Part shown: positions 18,437 through 26,897 of the stretch, one piece after another
Layout of the letters: every line of letters starts with the position of its first letter
How positions within the stretch are numbered: position 1 is the first letter of the stretch
Source: Caldifarciminota bacterium
GTDB taxonomy: Bacteria > Hydrothermota > Tepidihabitantia > Tepidihabitantales > Tepidihabitantaceae
Direction of reading: 5' to 3'
DNA: 64,000 nt
Assembly (NCBI GenBank): GCA_026418295.1
Contig: JAOABP010000002.1
Span: 226,367-290,366, forward strand
Notes under the pieces: model-generated
What the model was told of the DNA's origin: nothing
The model's database searches: none
What the model saw: the letters and a program-made list of their open reading frames with translations, nothing else
Translations under genes and position numbers: made by a program

Positions 18437-19948
18437 CTACTGGGGAGTCAACTTTGCATAAGGTACGATCATCTCCTCCATTGAAATCCCGCCGTGCTGG
18501 AAGCTGTTTTTATAAGTCTTTTCATACTCCCGTGGTTTTGTGGGATAAATAAAATAATAATCTGAACGGGCGAGCGCATATTTCACCCCTCGATGTTCAG
18601 CAGGCAGCGCATAACTTTCAGGGTTTGATATTAATAAAGCGTCTCTCTCTTCAACTCTTATTGCTGCACCATGCTTGTAACGTAAATTCGCTGAAACTTC
18701 CCTTGATCCGTAAATCAGCGTGGGTCGTTTTACCCTGATAAATCCGTGGTCGCTGGTGATAATAACAATGCAGTCCCGGCGGGCAAATTCCTTAAGCAGT
18801 TCATATATAAATGATGATGCAAACCAGACACGAGTGATCCCGACCAGCGAAACATCATCAGTTATCATCTCATTTAACAACCGGGTCTGTTTTACGGAAT
18901 GAATCAGCAAATCAAGGAAGTTGATGATGATCACACTGAGGCGGATATTAGTATCAAAAAGAATGGTTTTTAACTGATTCAACTCTTCACCATGTGATGT
19001 TTTTACAAATGAAAAACGTGATTTGAATCCAAGTCGACGCAGATTTTCAGCTAACAGTTCCTGTTCGTACCGGTTCTGTCCGGTTTCTTCAAATACCCAC
19101 CACGCTGGATAACGCCGGTAAATCTCGAGAGGTAACAGACCGCTGAAAATGGCGTTTCTGGAATAAGGTGTAGCACTGGGCAGGATTGAGAAGTAAAAGT
19201 TAGTTTCAATTTGATAAAAATCCTTCAGCAGCGGAAGAATCGCCAGCCATTGATCATAGCGCATTGAATCCAAAACAATAAAATAGATCTGGCGGTAGCG
19301 GTCCCAGAGCGGTTTTACATTTTTCCCCAGTATCTGATGACTGAGTAAGGGGCTTTCTCCTGAAAGCCACTGTGGATAGTTTTCTTCGATAAACAGACTG
19401 AACTGGTTATTGGCTGCACGATGCCGTTCCTGAAGGATTTCCTTAAGACCGGCATCGTCGTAACGGTGAATGATATTATTCCAATAGTTCAGAAGAAAAT
19501 AGTAATTAGCCCAATCTTCTGCAGTTTTCAAGTCCCTTGCTTCGTTAATGGCTTGAACAAATTCTCTGCCCATTTGAGTCACTACCAGTTTTCGCTTTTC
19601 CAGCAAACGTTTTATTACCGCAAGAAGCTGGGCAGGAGTAAAAGGCTTAATAATAAAATCATCGACCATCTTGCCAAGTGCTTCGTTGATCAATGCTTCA
19701 TCGTCAGACTTGGTAACCATCGCCACAAAAACTTGAGGATCAATTTCTTTGATCCGGCGCAGCACATCAAGTCCCTGCATCCCAGTCATCATTTGATCCA
19801 GTAAAATAAGATCAAATGACTGCGACTTTAATAACGACAAACCGTCCGGTCCGTTAGTTGCAGTTGTTACCTGATAGCCTTTTTTTTCCAGTGCGTAAAT
19901 AAACGGACGGAGCAGATCAATCTCATCGTCAATCCATAACAGTTTCAT
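18437..19948 (-). CDS. porX: PorX-like response regulator with PglZ (alkaline-phosphatase-fold) domain
   Basis: The protein starts with a receiver domain (MKLLWIDDEIDLLRP..., phospho-acceptor Asp51 in LILLDQMM, Lys101 region FIIKPFTP) and continues with a PglZ domain of about 300 residues (IYFIVLDSMRYDQW, PSATPYSRNAIFSG, IIITSDHGF, QHGGISMEEMIVPY), which carries the metal-binding residues of the alkaline phosphatase superfamily. This architecture is that of PorX, the Porphyromonas gingivalis regulator required for type IX secretion, whose PglZ domain is a phosphodiesterase. It has no DNA-binding domain. ATGA overlap with the histidine kinase gene shows they form one pair. Type IX translocon and cargo genes elsewhere in the window support the assignment. 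Confidence 0.88.
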   Translation of the reverse strand: MKLLWIDDEIDLLRPFIYALEKKGYQVTTATNGPDGLSLLKSQSFDLILLDQMMTGMQGLDVLRRIKEIDPQVFVAMVTKSDDEALINEALGKMVDDFIIKPFTPAQLLAVIKRLLEKRKLVVTQMGREFVQAINEARDLKTAEDWANYYFLLNYWNNIIHRYDDAGLKEILQERHRAANNQFSLFIEENYPQWLSGESPLLSHQILGKNVKPLWDRYRQIYFIVLDSMRYDQWLAILPLLKDFYQIETNFYFSILPSATPYSRNAIFSGLLPLEIYRRYPAWWVFEETGQNRYEQELLAENLRRLGFKSRFSFVKTSHGEELNQLKTILFDTNIRLSVIIINFLDLLIHSVKQTRLLNEMITDDVSLVGITRVWFASSFIYELLKEFARRDCIVIITSDHGFIRVKRPTLIYGSREVSANLRYKHGAAIRVEERDALLISNPESYALPAEHRGVKYALARSDYYFIYPTKPREYEKTYKNSFQHGGISMEEMIVPYAKLTPQ

Positions 19949-21201
19949 GGTTTTTCAACAGGTAAATAAATAGCAAAGACTGTTCTTCCCGGCTGACTTT
20001 CCTTTAAAACCAACCGTCCCCGATGATAGCTCTCCACGATACGCTTTGCAAGTGTTAAGCCGACACCCCAGCCATAACGTTTAGTTGTCACCCCGGGCTC
20101 AAATAGTTTGGTGGTCTTTACTCCTTCGCCGGTATCCATTACTTCAACTTCGACCCAGCGGCGATCGGGTGTAACCTGAAGTTTGACCCTGACTTCCCCG
20201 TTTTTTTCGCCGATCGCATCAATGGAATTTTTGAGTAGGTTTTCAAGTGTCCAGGAAAACAGTACGGAATCAACCATTACCACAGGACGGTCTTTAAGTT
20301 CAAGAACTATATTTACTCCCTGCGGAGAACGCCGTCTTACGAATTCAACAGTGCTTTCTACAATCTCATTTAATGTCCTTTTCTCAAGATCCGGAGGCAA
20401 CCCGATACGACTGAAACGACTGAGTACCTCCTTTATACGTGCCAGGTCCTCTTCCATCTGGTGTACAATTTCTGTCTCGCCATTTTCTCTTAACACATCA
20501 AGCCAAGCAGCGAAAGAAGATACCGGAGTCGCAAGCTGATGGGCTGTTTCTTTTGCAAGCGCTGTCCAGATATGCTCCTGTTCTCGTCGTTTATATTCGA
20601 GTATTCCGACAACACCGATAGCTACAAATGCAAGGAAAAGAATCAGCTGGATCAATGAAAAATAGCGAAGCAGACTGACTGAATTAAAGAGACTGCTGGT
20701 AATCCGGCGGAGAATGACGGTCGCGGGTGATGTTCCATAATGAATCACATTTAGACAGCGCAGAGAATCGCCCTCGCGCACCATGACAGGAATTGGATCG
20801 TGTTCAGCGTCGAGTTTCTTGATTTGCAGGAGAAGCTGGAGGCGAGAAGTATCTGCATTATCAATGTTCCGGTAAGTCACAGGATTACCTTCGGGGTCTG
20901 TGATAATTACTGGAAAGTCAATTTTCTGAATTACTTCATCAAATATTATGTCCAGCTCAGCAGACCCTCCATCATCAGGTTCTGTTATTTGACTCATAAA
21001 CCGGGCATAAATTCGAGTGCGCAGCTGAGTTTCACTTTCAAGCTGATAATACAGAGTGGCCGCATAATTGCGCCACAAGCGCGACAATTTGATGAGCAGA
21101 AACTGGGAATAAAAAAACCAGATGCCGGCGAATACAATCAGGCCGATTACAAAGTACGCCTGCAAACCTCGGGATCCAATTCCGATTTTGATTTTGTTCA
21201 A
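19945..21201 (-). CDS. porY: PorY-like membrane sensor histidine kinase
   Basis: Two transmembrane segments (LQAYFVIGLIVFAGIWFF and FSLIQLILFLAFVAIGVVGIL) enclose a periplasmic domain of about 145 residues. The cytoplasmic part has the phospho-acceptor His in AKETAHQLATPVSSFAAWL, then N (ENLLKNSIDA), G1 (DTGEGV) and G2 (GWGVGLTLAKRI) boxes. The AHQLATP-type H box with a following W is like PorY and other Bacteroidota kinases. The open frame extends to a TTG at 21264, but a near-consensus promoter lies inside that extension, so TTG at 21201 was chosen; the start remains uncertain. It overlaps the porX-like gene by 4 nt, so it is the probable cognate kinase. Confidence 0.82.
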   Translation of the reverse strand: MNKIKIGIGSRGLQAYFVIGLIVFAGIWFFYSQFLLIKLSRLWRNYAATLYYQLESETQLRTRIYARFMSQITEPDDGGSAELDIIFDEVIQKIDFPVIITDPEGNPVTYRNIDNADTSRLQLLLQIKKLDAEHDPIPVMVREGDSLRCLNVIHYGTSPATVILRRITSSLFNSVSLLRYFSLIQLILFLAFVAIGVVGILEYKRREQEHIWTALAKETAHQLATPVSSFAAWLDVLRENGETEIVHQMEEDLARIKEVLSRFSRIGLPPDLEKRTLNEIVESTVEFVRRRSPQGVNIVLELKDRPVVMVDSVLFSWTLENLLKNSIDAIGEKNGEVRVKLQVTPDRRWVEVEVMDTGEGVKTTKLFEPGVTTKRYGWGVGLTLAKRIVESYHRGRLVLKESQPGRTVFAIYLPVEKP

Positions 21202-21211
21202 TTTATTATTG

Positions 21212-21240
21212 AATATACAGCAGTCGTTTTCAAAAGTCAA
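21212..21240 (-). promoter_or_regulatory. Sigma70-type promoter of the porY-porX pair
   Basis: On the minus strand TTGACT (21240-21235), 17-nt spacer, TATATT (21217-21212). It falls within the longest open frame of the kinase gene and implies a shorter N-terminus than that frame suggests, with a very short leader. Confidence 0.6.
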
Positions 21241-21282
21241 TGAGCGTGTTTGCCTGAAATACAAAACTACCAGTTTATTTTA

Positions 21283-21310
21283 TTGACTCTGAGAATATTA
21301 TCGGTATGCT
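21283..21310 (+). promoter_or_regulatory. Promoter of the 21.3-24.6 kb membrane-protein cluster, leaderless type
   Basis: TTGACT (21283-21288), 16-nt spacer, TATGCT (21305-21310). The ATG of the first gene begins 6 nt later, at the expected transcription start. Confidence 0.6.
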
Positions 21311-21316
21311 ATCCAA

Positions 21317-22468
21317 ATGCCTATCACCTGGACAATCGGAATCCTGGTATCGGGTTTAATTGCACCCCCAGAATCATTACTACTGCGAGACAACCCAAAT
21401 GATCAGGGAAGGGCAATTTTCATTAGCTGGGTGTGTCCTCAAACAGAATCAATAACCGGCTTCCGCATTTTTCGCGCCTGTTCGCTTCCGGGTAAATTTA
21501 TCGCATTGAATCGCGAACTCATTATCGGAACTGAATATCTGGATAGTGACACGATGCTCTGTGACGGGGTCCCTTACTATTATTTCATCCGTGTTTACAG
21601 CGCCTATGATTCAGTCGATTCACCGGTGAGCGGACCGGTCGTTTCAAGTGCCCAGTGGTTTAATACAGATAGAATTAATGTTTTGGTTCTTGCGATAATT
21701 ATTAACGGTCTTTTCATCTTTTACCTGCTAAGAGCACGACACAACACAAGAATGTTTATTCGAAAAATCAACGGTTTGGATGCAATTGATGAAGCTCTGG
21801 GAAGAGCAACAGAAATGGGAAAACCTGTCCTGTTCAGTTTCGGGCTCGGGTACATAACCGACATGGTAGTTATCGCTGCATTGCCCATCCTGCGACGGAT
21901 TGCAAGCAAAACCGCTCAATATGCAGTTCGTCTTATTGTCCCCAATTCTGATCCACTTGTTATGACTACTGCACAAGAGACGGTTAAGGAGGCATATACC
22001 GAAGCAGGGCGACCCGATCTTTATAATCAGGATAATATCAGTTTTCTGACTTCCGATCAATTCGGCTACGCTGCCGGAGTTGATGGTATTATTTTACGTG
22101 AAAAACCGGGGGCTATTTTCTGGCTTGGGTATTTCTACGCCGAATCTCTAATCATGGCAGAAACTGGCCACAGTATCGGAGCAATTCAGCTTGCTGGTAC
22201 GACTGAAACCACACAGCTTCCTTTCTTTGTGGCGGCATGTGATTATACTATGATAGGTGAAGAAATTTATGCCGCATCCTGTTATCTCAAACCCGAACCG
22301 ATTATGCTGGGTACTATAAAAGGTGAAGACTTTATTAAATTTTTACTAATTATACTCATCTCATCAACTGTTTTTCTGGGCACTGCTGGTCGCCTGCTGG
22401 CTAATGAAGCACCATTTCTCAACAATCTATTTATGGCAATTGTTAACTGGTTTATACCCAAATCATAA
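21317..22468 (+). CDS. Membrane protein with fibronectin III-like domain (DUF6754-like), function unknown
   Basis: The 383-aa product begins with a hydrophobic segment (TIGILVSGLIAPP), then a predicted fibronectin III-like domain (about 30-112: AIFISWVCPQ...GFRIFR...PYYYFIRVYSAYDSV), one transmembrane helix (about 121-141), a soluble domain (150-335) and one or two C-terminal helices. The soluble domain has Gly-rich conserved-looking stretches: GKPVLFSFGLGYITDMV, AGTTETTQLPFFVAACDYTMIGEE. It resembles, from memory, the uncharacterised DUF6754 family. It is first of four compactly spaced genes (gaps 3-6 nt), all membrane proteins. Function unknown; a membrane complex is inferred. Confidence 0.75.
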   Translation: MPITWTIGILVSGLIAPPESLLLRDNPNDQGRAIFISWVCPQTESITGFRIFRACSLPGKFIALNRELIIGTEYLDSDTMLCDGVPYYYFIRVYSAYDSVDSPVSGPVVSSAQWFNTDRINVLVLAIIINGLFIFYLLRARHNTRMFIRKINGLDAIDEALGRATEMGKPVLFSFGLGYITDMVVIAALPILRRIASKTAQYAVRLIVPNSDPLVMTTAQETVKEAYTEAGRPDLYNQDNISFLTSDQFGYAAGVDGIILREKPGAIFWLGYFYAESLIMAETGHSIGAIQLAGTTETTQLPFFVAACDYTMIGEEIYAASCYLKPEPIMLGTIKGEDFIKFLLIILISSTVFLGTAGRLLANEAPFLNNLFMAIVNWFIPKS

Positions 22469-22472
22469 GTTC

Positions 22473-23177
22473 ATGTTGTACCGCACCGGTCCACTGATTT
22501 TGGTCTTTGGAACGGCCCTCTTGCTGATTATAGCCTTTTTTATACCTCATAAACCATTCGGCGATCTTGAGGCTCGATTTCTCAACTGGTATGCGATAAT
22601 TTCCGGCTTCACATTTCTGCTCGGACTGGATTCACTTGCCCGCCATCATCTGATTAAAATCGTACGCCGTGAAAAGGGATGGTTTTACAGTTTGCTTTTA
22701 GTCACCAGTCTCTTTGGCACTCTTTTTTGGGGTCTGTATTCGTGGATCCGATATGCCAGTCCCTTTGCACTAAACGCACCTTTTATGTGGTTATACAAGT
22801 TTATGATTATCCCCCTGCAAGCTACGATGTTTGCAACGCTTGCCTTCTTTATCTTTTCTGCTGCTTATCGTGCTTTCAGGGTTCGCAATCTGGCTGCAAC
22901 TCTTTTGCTCATAGCTGCATGTATGGTAATGCTCGGTAATGTTCCGATCGGTAGCTCGATTTGGGCAGGAATAAGCTGGTTGATCCATCAAATCTTTCCC
23001 AACACCAATCTAGAGATATTAAAACGATGGGAGCTTTTTGCTGCAGCTAAAGACTGGCTGATGGCTATCCCCCAAGCTGCCGCCGGGAGGGGAATTGGGA
23101 TTGGTCTTGCCCTGGGAGGAATAGCAATGTCCCTGCGTATAATTCTGGGTATTGAGCGGACCTATTTGTCTTCATAG
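22473..23177 (+). CDS. Polytopic membrane protein, function unknown
   Basis: The 234-aa product has about six hydrophobic segments (starting with LILVFGTALLLIIAFFIP) separated by short loops and no recognised catalytic motif. The ATG at 22473 lies 4 nt after the stop of the preceding gene; an open frame reaching further upstream overlaps that gene and was not used. No Shine-Dalgarno is visible. It is the second gene of the four-gene cluster and probably a subunit of the same membrane complex. No family was recognised. Confidence 0.7.
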   Translation: MLYRTGPLILVFGTALLLIIAFFIPHKPFGDLEARFLNWYAIISGFTFLLGLDSLARHHLIKIVRREKGWFYSLLLVTSLFGTLFWGLYSWIRYASPFALNAPFMWLYKFMIIPLQATMFATLAFFIFSAAYRAFRVRNLAATLLLIAACMVMLGNVPIGSSIWAGISWLIHQIFPNTNLEILKRWELFAAAKDWLMAIPQAAAGRGIGIGLALGGIAMSLRIILGIERTYLSS

Positions 23178-23183
23178 AAACGT

Positions 23184-24017
23184 ATGAAACCGACCTTCCT
23201 TCCAGTATGGCGCACATTGGCATCAATCGACAGAAGAATTATTTACCTTCTCCTGACAATCGTAGTGGTACTGCCACTTATCATACACCCAAAAATTAAA
23301 GTACGAGTATCCGAACCAGTTCGAGCAGCATTCGAGTCGATCGAAAAACTGCCGCAAAATTCTGTTGTAATGATCTCAATTGATTTTGACCCCTCATCGG
23401 CTCCTGAGGTCCAACCAATGCTTATTGCCATATTAAGGCATTGCTTTAAGAAAAACTTGAAAGTTATTTTAACCGGTCAACTTGCATTGGGATTACCGTT
23501 GGGAGAAATCGCGTTAAATCAGGTTTCAGGCGAATATAACAAAGTTTATGGCAGAGACTATGTAAATATTGGTTACCGGCCGGGATCTACAGCATTGATG
23601 GTAGGCATTGGACGCGAAATCAGGGATTTTTTCAAAACCGATTATCGAGGAGTTCCTCTGGATAGCTTTGAATTTATGCGTCGAGTGCATAATTATCACG
23701 ACATTGCACTGCTTGTTACTCTAGCCCATGGTGCCGTTGCCGATGCCTGGATACAATATGCCGGTGCCCGTTTCAATCAAAAAATCATCGTTGGATGCAC
23801 AGGGGTAAATGCGCCGAACATGTATCAATATCTCAGTGCCCAGCAGATCACCGGACTTATTGGCGGACTACAGGGAGCTTCTGAGTACGAAACTCTTGTT
23901 GAAAAGCCCGGCGCCGCTACACTTGGAATGCCCGCTCAATCAACCGCCCATGCTCTGTTAATAATACTATTGATTATCGGTAATATCGGATTTATTTTGA
24001 GCAAGAAAAAGATATAA
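23184..24017 (+). CDS. Bitopic membrane protein with alpha/beta domain, function unknown
   Basis: 277 aa: an N-terminal helix (about 18-34, IIYLLLTIVVVLPLIIHP), a soluble alpha/beta domain (40-245) and a C-terminal helix (about 252-270). The soluble part contains NSVVMISIDFDPSSAPE followed by a predicted helix and NLKVILTGQLALG, a Rossmann-like pattern. The same layout (helix, alpha/beta domain with a similar strand-helix-strand-TxQxAxG stretch, helix) occurs in PgsW of the PGA operon at 45841-46932; remote relationship is only a hypothesis. It starts 6 nt after the previous gene. Function unknown. Confidence 0.7.
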   Translation: MKPTFLPVWRTLASIDRRIIYLLLTIVVVLPLIIHPKIKVRVSEPVRAAFESIEKLPQNSVVMISIDFDPSSAPEVQPMLIAILRHCFKKNLKVILTGQLALGLPLGEIALNQVSGEYNKVYGRDYVNIGYRPGSTALMVGIGREIRDFFKTDYRGVPLDSFEFMRRVHNYHDIALLVTLAHGAVADAWIQYAGARFNQKIIVGCTGVNAPNMYQYLSAQQITGLIGGLQGASEYETLVEKPGAATLGMPAQSTAHALLIILLIIGNIGFILSKKKI

Positions 24018-24020
24018 CTC

Positions 24021-24647
24021 ATGAGCAGCGATTTAATCGGCACCTGGTTGGCAGCAACTTTAACACTTGCGATATTTTCTTTCCTTTATAGAGACAACCC
24101 GCTTTATCGTGCAGCTGAACATGTTTATGTCGGAATTTCTGCCGGTTTTGCAGTAATATATGCATGGGCATTTGATGTTTATCCTATGCTTGTGGAATCA
24201 TTCAAAGTACATCTTGGGGCTAAAAATTATTTTGAAGCCTATATATTAATAATTCCTGCACTATTGGGAGTGGCAATGCTGTTAAGGTCTATTCCCAAAC
24301 TGACTTGGATTTCAAGGTGGCCGATATCATTTACAATAGGCATCGGAGCGGGGCTCGGGCTAATAGCCGCTATTCAGGGGTATCTGTTACCACAGATATT
24401 TGATACGTTGAGACCGCTGATAAACATTAACAATGCTATTATCTATATCGGCGTTATTACCACCTTAACATATTTTTACTTTTCACGCGAGCATAAAGGT
24501 TTGACTGGTACCGTGGCCCGGATTGGAATCATATTCATTATGGTAGCATTTGGGGCTTCATTTGGTTATACCGTCATGGCGCGCGTCTCTCTGCTTATTG
24601 GAAGATTTTATTTTTTATTTCACGACTGGCTGCCTCTAATACGATAA
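24021..24647 (+). CDS. Polytopic membrane protein, function unknown
   Basis: 208 aa with five or six hydrophobic segments, beginning LIGTWLAATLTLAIFSFLY and ending LLIGRFYFLFHDWLPLIR. A charged motif YRDNPLYRAAEHVYVGISAGF lies between the first two segments and is the most distinctive part. It is last in the four-gene cluster, 3 nt after the preceding gene. The next feature downstream is the promoter of the tRNA-Val gene. No function can be assigned. Confidence 0.7.
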   Translation: MSSDLIGTWLAATLTLAIFSFLYRDNPLYRAAEHVYVGISAGFAVIYAWAFDVYPMLVESFKVHLGAKNYFEAYILIIPALLGVAMLLRSIPKLTWISRWPISFTIGIGAGLGLIAAIQGYLLPQIFDTLRPLININNAIIYIGVITTLTYFYFSREHKGLTGTVARIGIIFIMVAFGASFGYTVMARVSLLIGRFYFLFHDWLPLIR

Positions 24648-24684
24648 TATCCATCTGAATCGTAACAGTTAGAAAATTAATTTC

Positions 24685-24712
24685 TTGACAGCGAACAAAC
24701 AATTAATATATT
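24685..24712 (+). promoter_or_regulatory. Promoter of tRNA-Val and probably the downstream operon
   Basis: TTGACA (24685-24690), 16-nt spacer, TATATT (24707-24712). The expected start near 24719 leaves a short 5' leader of about 19 nt before the tRNA. Confidence 0.7.
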
Positions 24713-24737
24713 AAATAAGTTGAAGTTAGAAAAATTG

Positions 24738-24813
<76 letters not shown>

Positions 24814-24847
24814 TTCAACCAATTGTCCCACAACAGCATGTGATAAT

Positions 24848-25573
24848 ATGAAGGAACATTTTGCCAATCTCCGATCTCTGCAGGAAATTGATAACGAAAT
24901 AAAAAACCTTCGAGAGCGCCTGAATGAACTGCCGGGCAAAGTAACTGAAATCCAAAAAAAATTTGAAGCAACTAAAGCAATTCTCGAAGAAAAAAAACAA
25001 TTACTCCAAGAATCAAAAAAGCAGTACAAACTGGCAGATGTAGATTTGCGAGCTGCCGAAGAGAAGATTGCCGCCTATTCGGTTCAACTCTACTCAGCTA
25101 AGGATAATGTGCAATACAAAGCATTAATCAAGGAAATTGAAACACAAAAGAAGGTAAAAAATGACATTGAAGATCGCATCATTTACCTGCTTGAAAGCAT
25201 CGAGAAACTGGAAAGAGAAATCCATGAGATGGAAAAAACAGTTGCTCAAACAGAAGCTGATGCCCAAAATAAGATTTCAGTTTTAGAGGAAGAAAAAAAA
25301 GAGTTGGAGAAAGCCATTTCAGAACGCGAGTCCCAAAGAACACACCTCGCCGGGTTACTGCCTGCTGATTTGCTAAGACGGTACGAACGAATCCGCATAA
25401 GTAAAGGAGGAATAGCTGTAACTAATACGGAAAATGACAGATGTAACGGTTGTTTAAGCCCGATTCCTCCGCAGCGGATATTAGAAATTGAAAGGCAAGA
25501 TAAACTTTATCTTTGTGAAGCATGCGGACGAATACTGCTGCCGGCCGAAAAGAAAACCCATCTTGGAAATTAG
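24848..25573 (+). CDS. C4-type zinc-ribbon coiled-coil protein
   Basis: 241 aa, mostly one long coiled coil (residues about 5-170, rich in Glu, Lys, Leu) followed by a zinc ribbon with CNGCLSPIPPQRIL and LYLCEACGRIL. This is the pattern of the widespread zf-RING_7/DUF164-type proteins, whose exact function is not settled; nucleic-acid binding is often proposed. It starts 34 nt after tRNA-Val with no Shine-Dalgarno, and its TAG stop overlaps by one base the GTG start of the RNase H-like gene, a common neighbour of this family. Confidence 0.85.
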   Translation: MKEHFANLRSLQEIDNEIKNLRERLNELPGKVTEIQKKFEATKAILEEKKQLLQESKKQYKLADVDLRAAEEKIAAYSVQLYSAKDNVQYKALIKEIETQKKVKNDIEDRIIYLLESIEKLEREIHEMEKTVAQTEADAQNKISVLEEEKKELEKAISERESQRTHLAGLLPADLLRRYERIRISKGGIAVTNTENDRCNGCLSPIPPQRILEIERQDKLYLCEACGRILLPAEKKTHLGN

Positions 25574-26010
25574 TGGAACAAAACTCGCCTGCAACAGACG
25601 CTCATTCTTATACGGTACAGATTGATGGCTCTTCACGCAATAATCCCGGCCCGGCGGGTATCGGTGTGGCTGTTATTGCGCCCGACGGCCAGCTTATCAA
25701 AGAAATAAGCCGATTTATTGGTATAAAAACAAACAATCAGGCTGAATATGAAGCGTTGATCACAGCTTTAACTGAAATACAAAATATGAACATCAAATCT
25801 GTTACGATTCAGACCGACTCTGAATTACTTTACTATCAGTTAACTGGAAAATATTCAGTTAAAAGCGACAAACTTAAACCCCTGTATCAGCGCGTCAAAC
25901 AACTGCTTAATTCTCTATCAAATGTCAAATTCATTCTAGTTCCAAGAGAATCTAATCGATTAACTGATAGACTTGCAAAGAAGGCATCTTCTCTTGCCGC
26001 CTCTCATTAA
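25573..26010 (+). CDS. RNase H-like protein (ribonuclease HI family)
   Basis: The 145-aa protein has the RNase H fold and its metal-binding carboxylates: Asp in YTVQIDGSSRNNPGPAGIG, Glu in TNNQAEYEALI, Asp in QTDSELL and a late Asp in NRLTDRLAKKA. It would cleave RNA in RNA/DNA hybrids. The basic handle of E. coli RNase HI is absent, as in many short archaeal/bacterial forms. The start is GTG at 25573, giving a TAGTG overlap with the zinc-ribbon gene; the longer open frame from 25522 lies inside that gene. Confidence 0.88.
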   Translation: MEQNSPATDAHSYTVQIDGSSRNNPGPAGIGVAVIAPDGQLIKEISRFIGIKTNNQAEYEALITALTEIQNMNIKSVTIQTDSELLYYQLTGKYSVKSDKLKPLYQRVKQLLNSLSNVKFILVPRESNRLTDRLAKKASSLAASH

Positions 26011-26015
26011 AAAGA

Positions 26016-26897
26016 ATGAAAAGAGCACGTAACCTTGCAATTACCTGGTTAATGCCCTTTGGCACGTTGCTTCAATTCATGCTTCCCAGATGGTTGGTAA
26101 CAAAAATCGCCATATTTATCGGCGGACTGGCATGCCGACTGAACCCGCGCAAACGGGAAAAACTGATAGAAAATTACCGTCATATTTTAGGCAGGCATCG
26201 GAGTCAAACTGAGCTGACCCAAATTGCCTGTCGGGCTTTTAAGAACCTTGCTCTCTTTTATGCCGACCTGTTGCGTGTCCCTGTAATGAAAAAAAGGACC
26301 GCTCTCCTGGGTACTTTTGACCCTCGAAATATCAATCGTGTATTAAAACAGAACCGTAGTGCCATCTTAGTAACTGCTCACATCGGAAACTGGGACTTGG
26401 CAGGGGTCTTCCTGACTGCTTTAGGTTATCCTCTGTCAGCAGTTGTAGAACCAATACCCCGGGGCTGGACAAAGACATTTGATCGCTACCGCCGAGCCTG
26501 TGCCATGGAAACCATTCCAATTCCAGAACATAGCCGGATCAATCGGGCGATAGAACGAGGTAAAATTGTAGCACTGGTTGCCGATCGTGACCTAACTGGA
26601 CACGGGGTCCTCTGTCCAGCATTTGATGCATACCGTTCATTTCCCAAAGGTCCCGCAGTCTACGCACTGCGCCATCGTATTCCAGTTGTAATCGGTTATT
26701 TCATTTATCAGAAAAGAAAGAACCTTCCTCCTTATATTGGCGTGATTGAACCGCCCATTGAATTTCAGCCAACAGCAAACATGGATGAAGATATTCATCG
26801 TTTGACTTCGATAATTGCTTCAAAACTCAATCAAATTATCAGCAGCTACCCTGATCAGTGGTTAGTATTCAACGCCGACTGGAAATGCGGAAAATAA
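26016..26897 (+). CDS. LpxL/PatA-type lysophospholipid or glycolipid acyltransferase
   Basis: 293 aa of the LpxL/HtrB (LPLAT) superfamily: an N-terminal hydrophobic segment and the catalytic HxxxxD motif at His122-Asp127 (TAHIGNWDLAG), then GRG/VALVADRDLTGHG and a C-terminal YPDQWLVFNADW. Such enzymes acylate lipid A precursors in Gram-negatives or phosphatidylinositol mannosides in actinobacteria (PatA). Here it is followed by dut and two PimA-like glycosyltransferase genes, favouring a glycolipid substrate over lipid A, though no lpx gene is in the window to decide. It overlaps dut by 13 nt. Confidence 0.85.
   Translation: MKRARNLAITWLMPFGTLLQFMLPRWLVTKIAIFIGGLACRLNPRKREKLIENYRHILGRHRSQTELTQIACRAFKNLALFYADLLRVPVMKKRTALLGTFDPRNINRVLKQNRSAILVTAHIGNWDLAGVFLTALGYPLSAVVEPIPRGWTKTFDRYRRACAMETIPIPEHSRINRAIERGKIVALVADRDLTGHGVLCPAFDAYRSFPKGPAVYALRHRIPVVIGYFIYQKRKNLPPYIGVIEPPIEFQPTANMDEDIHRLTSIIASKLNQIISSYPDQWLVFNADWKCGK

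Noticed and set aside
20800-21243. 147-codon plus-strand frame over the kinase gene
   Set aside because: Antisense shadow of a conserved histidine kinase; sequence has no domain features.
19945-21264. Longer kinase frame beginning at TTG 21264
   Set aside because: A TTGACT-17-TATATT promoter lies inside the first codons, so the extra N-terminal residues are probably not translated.
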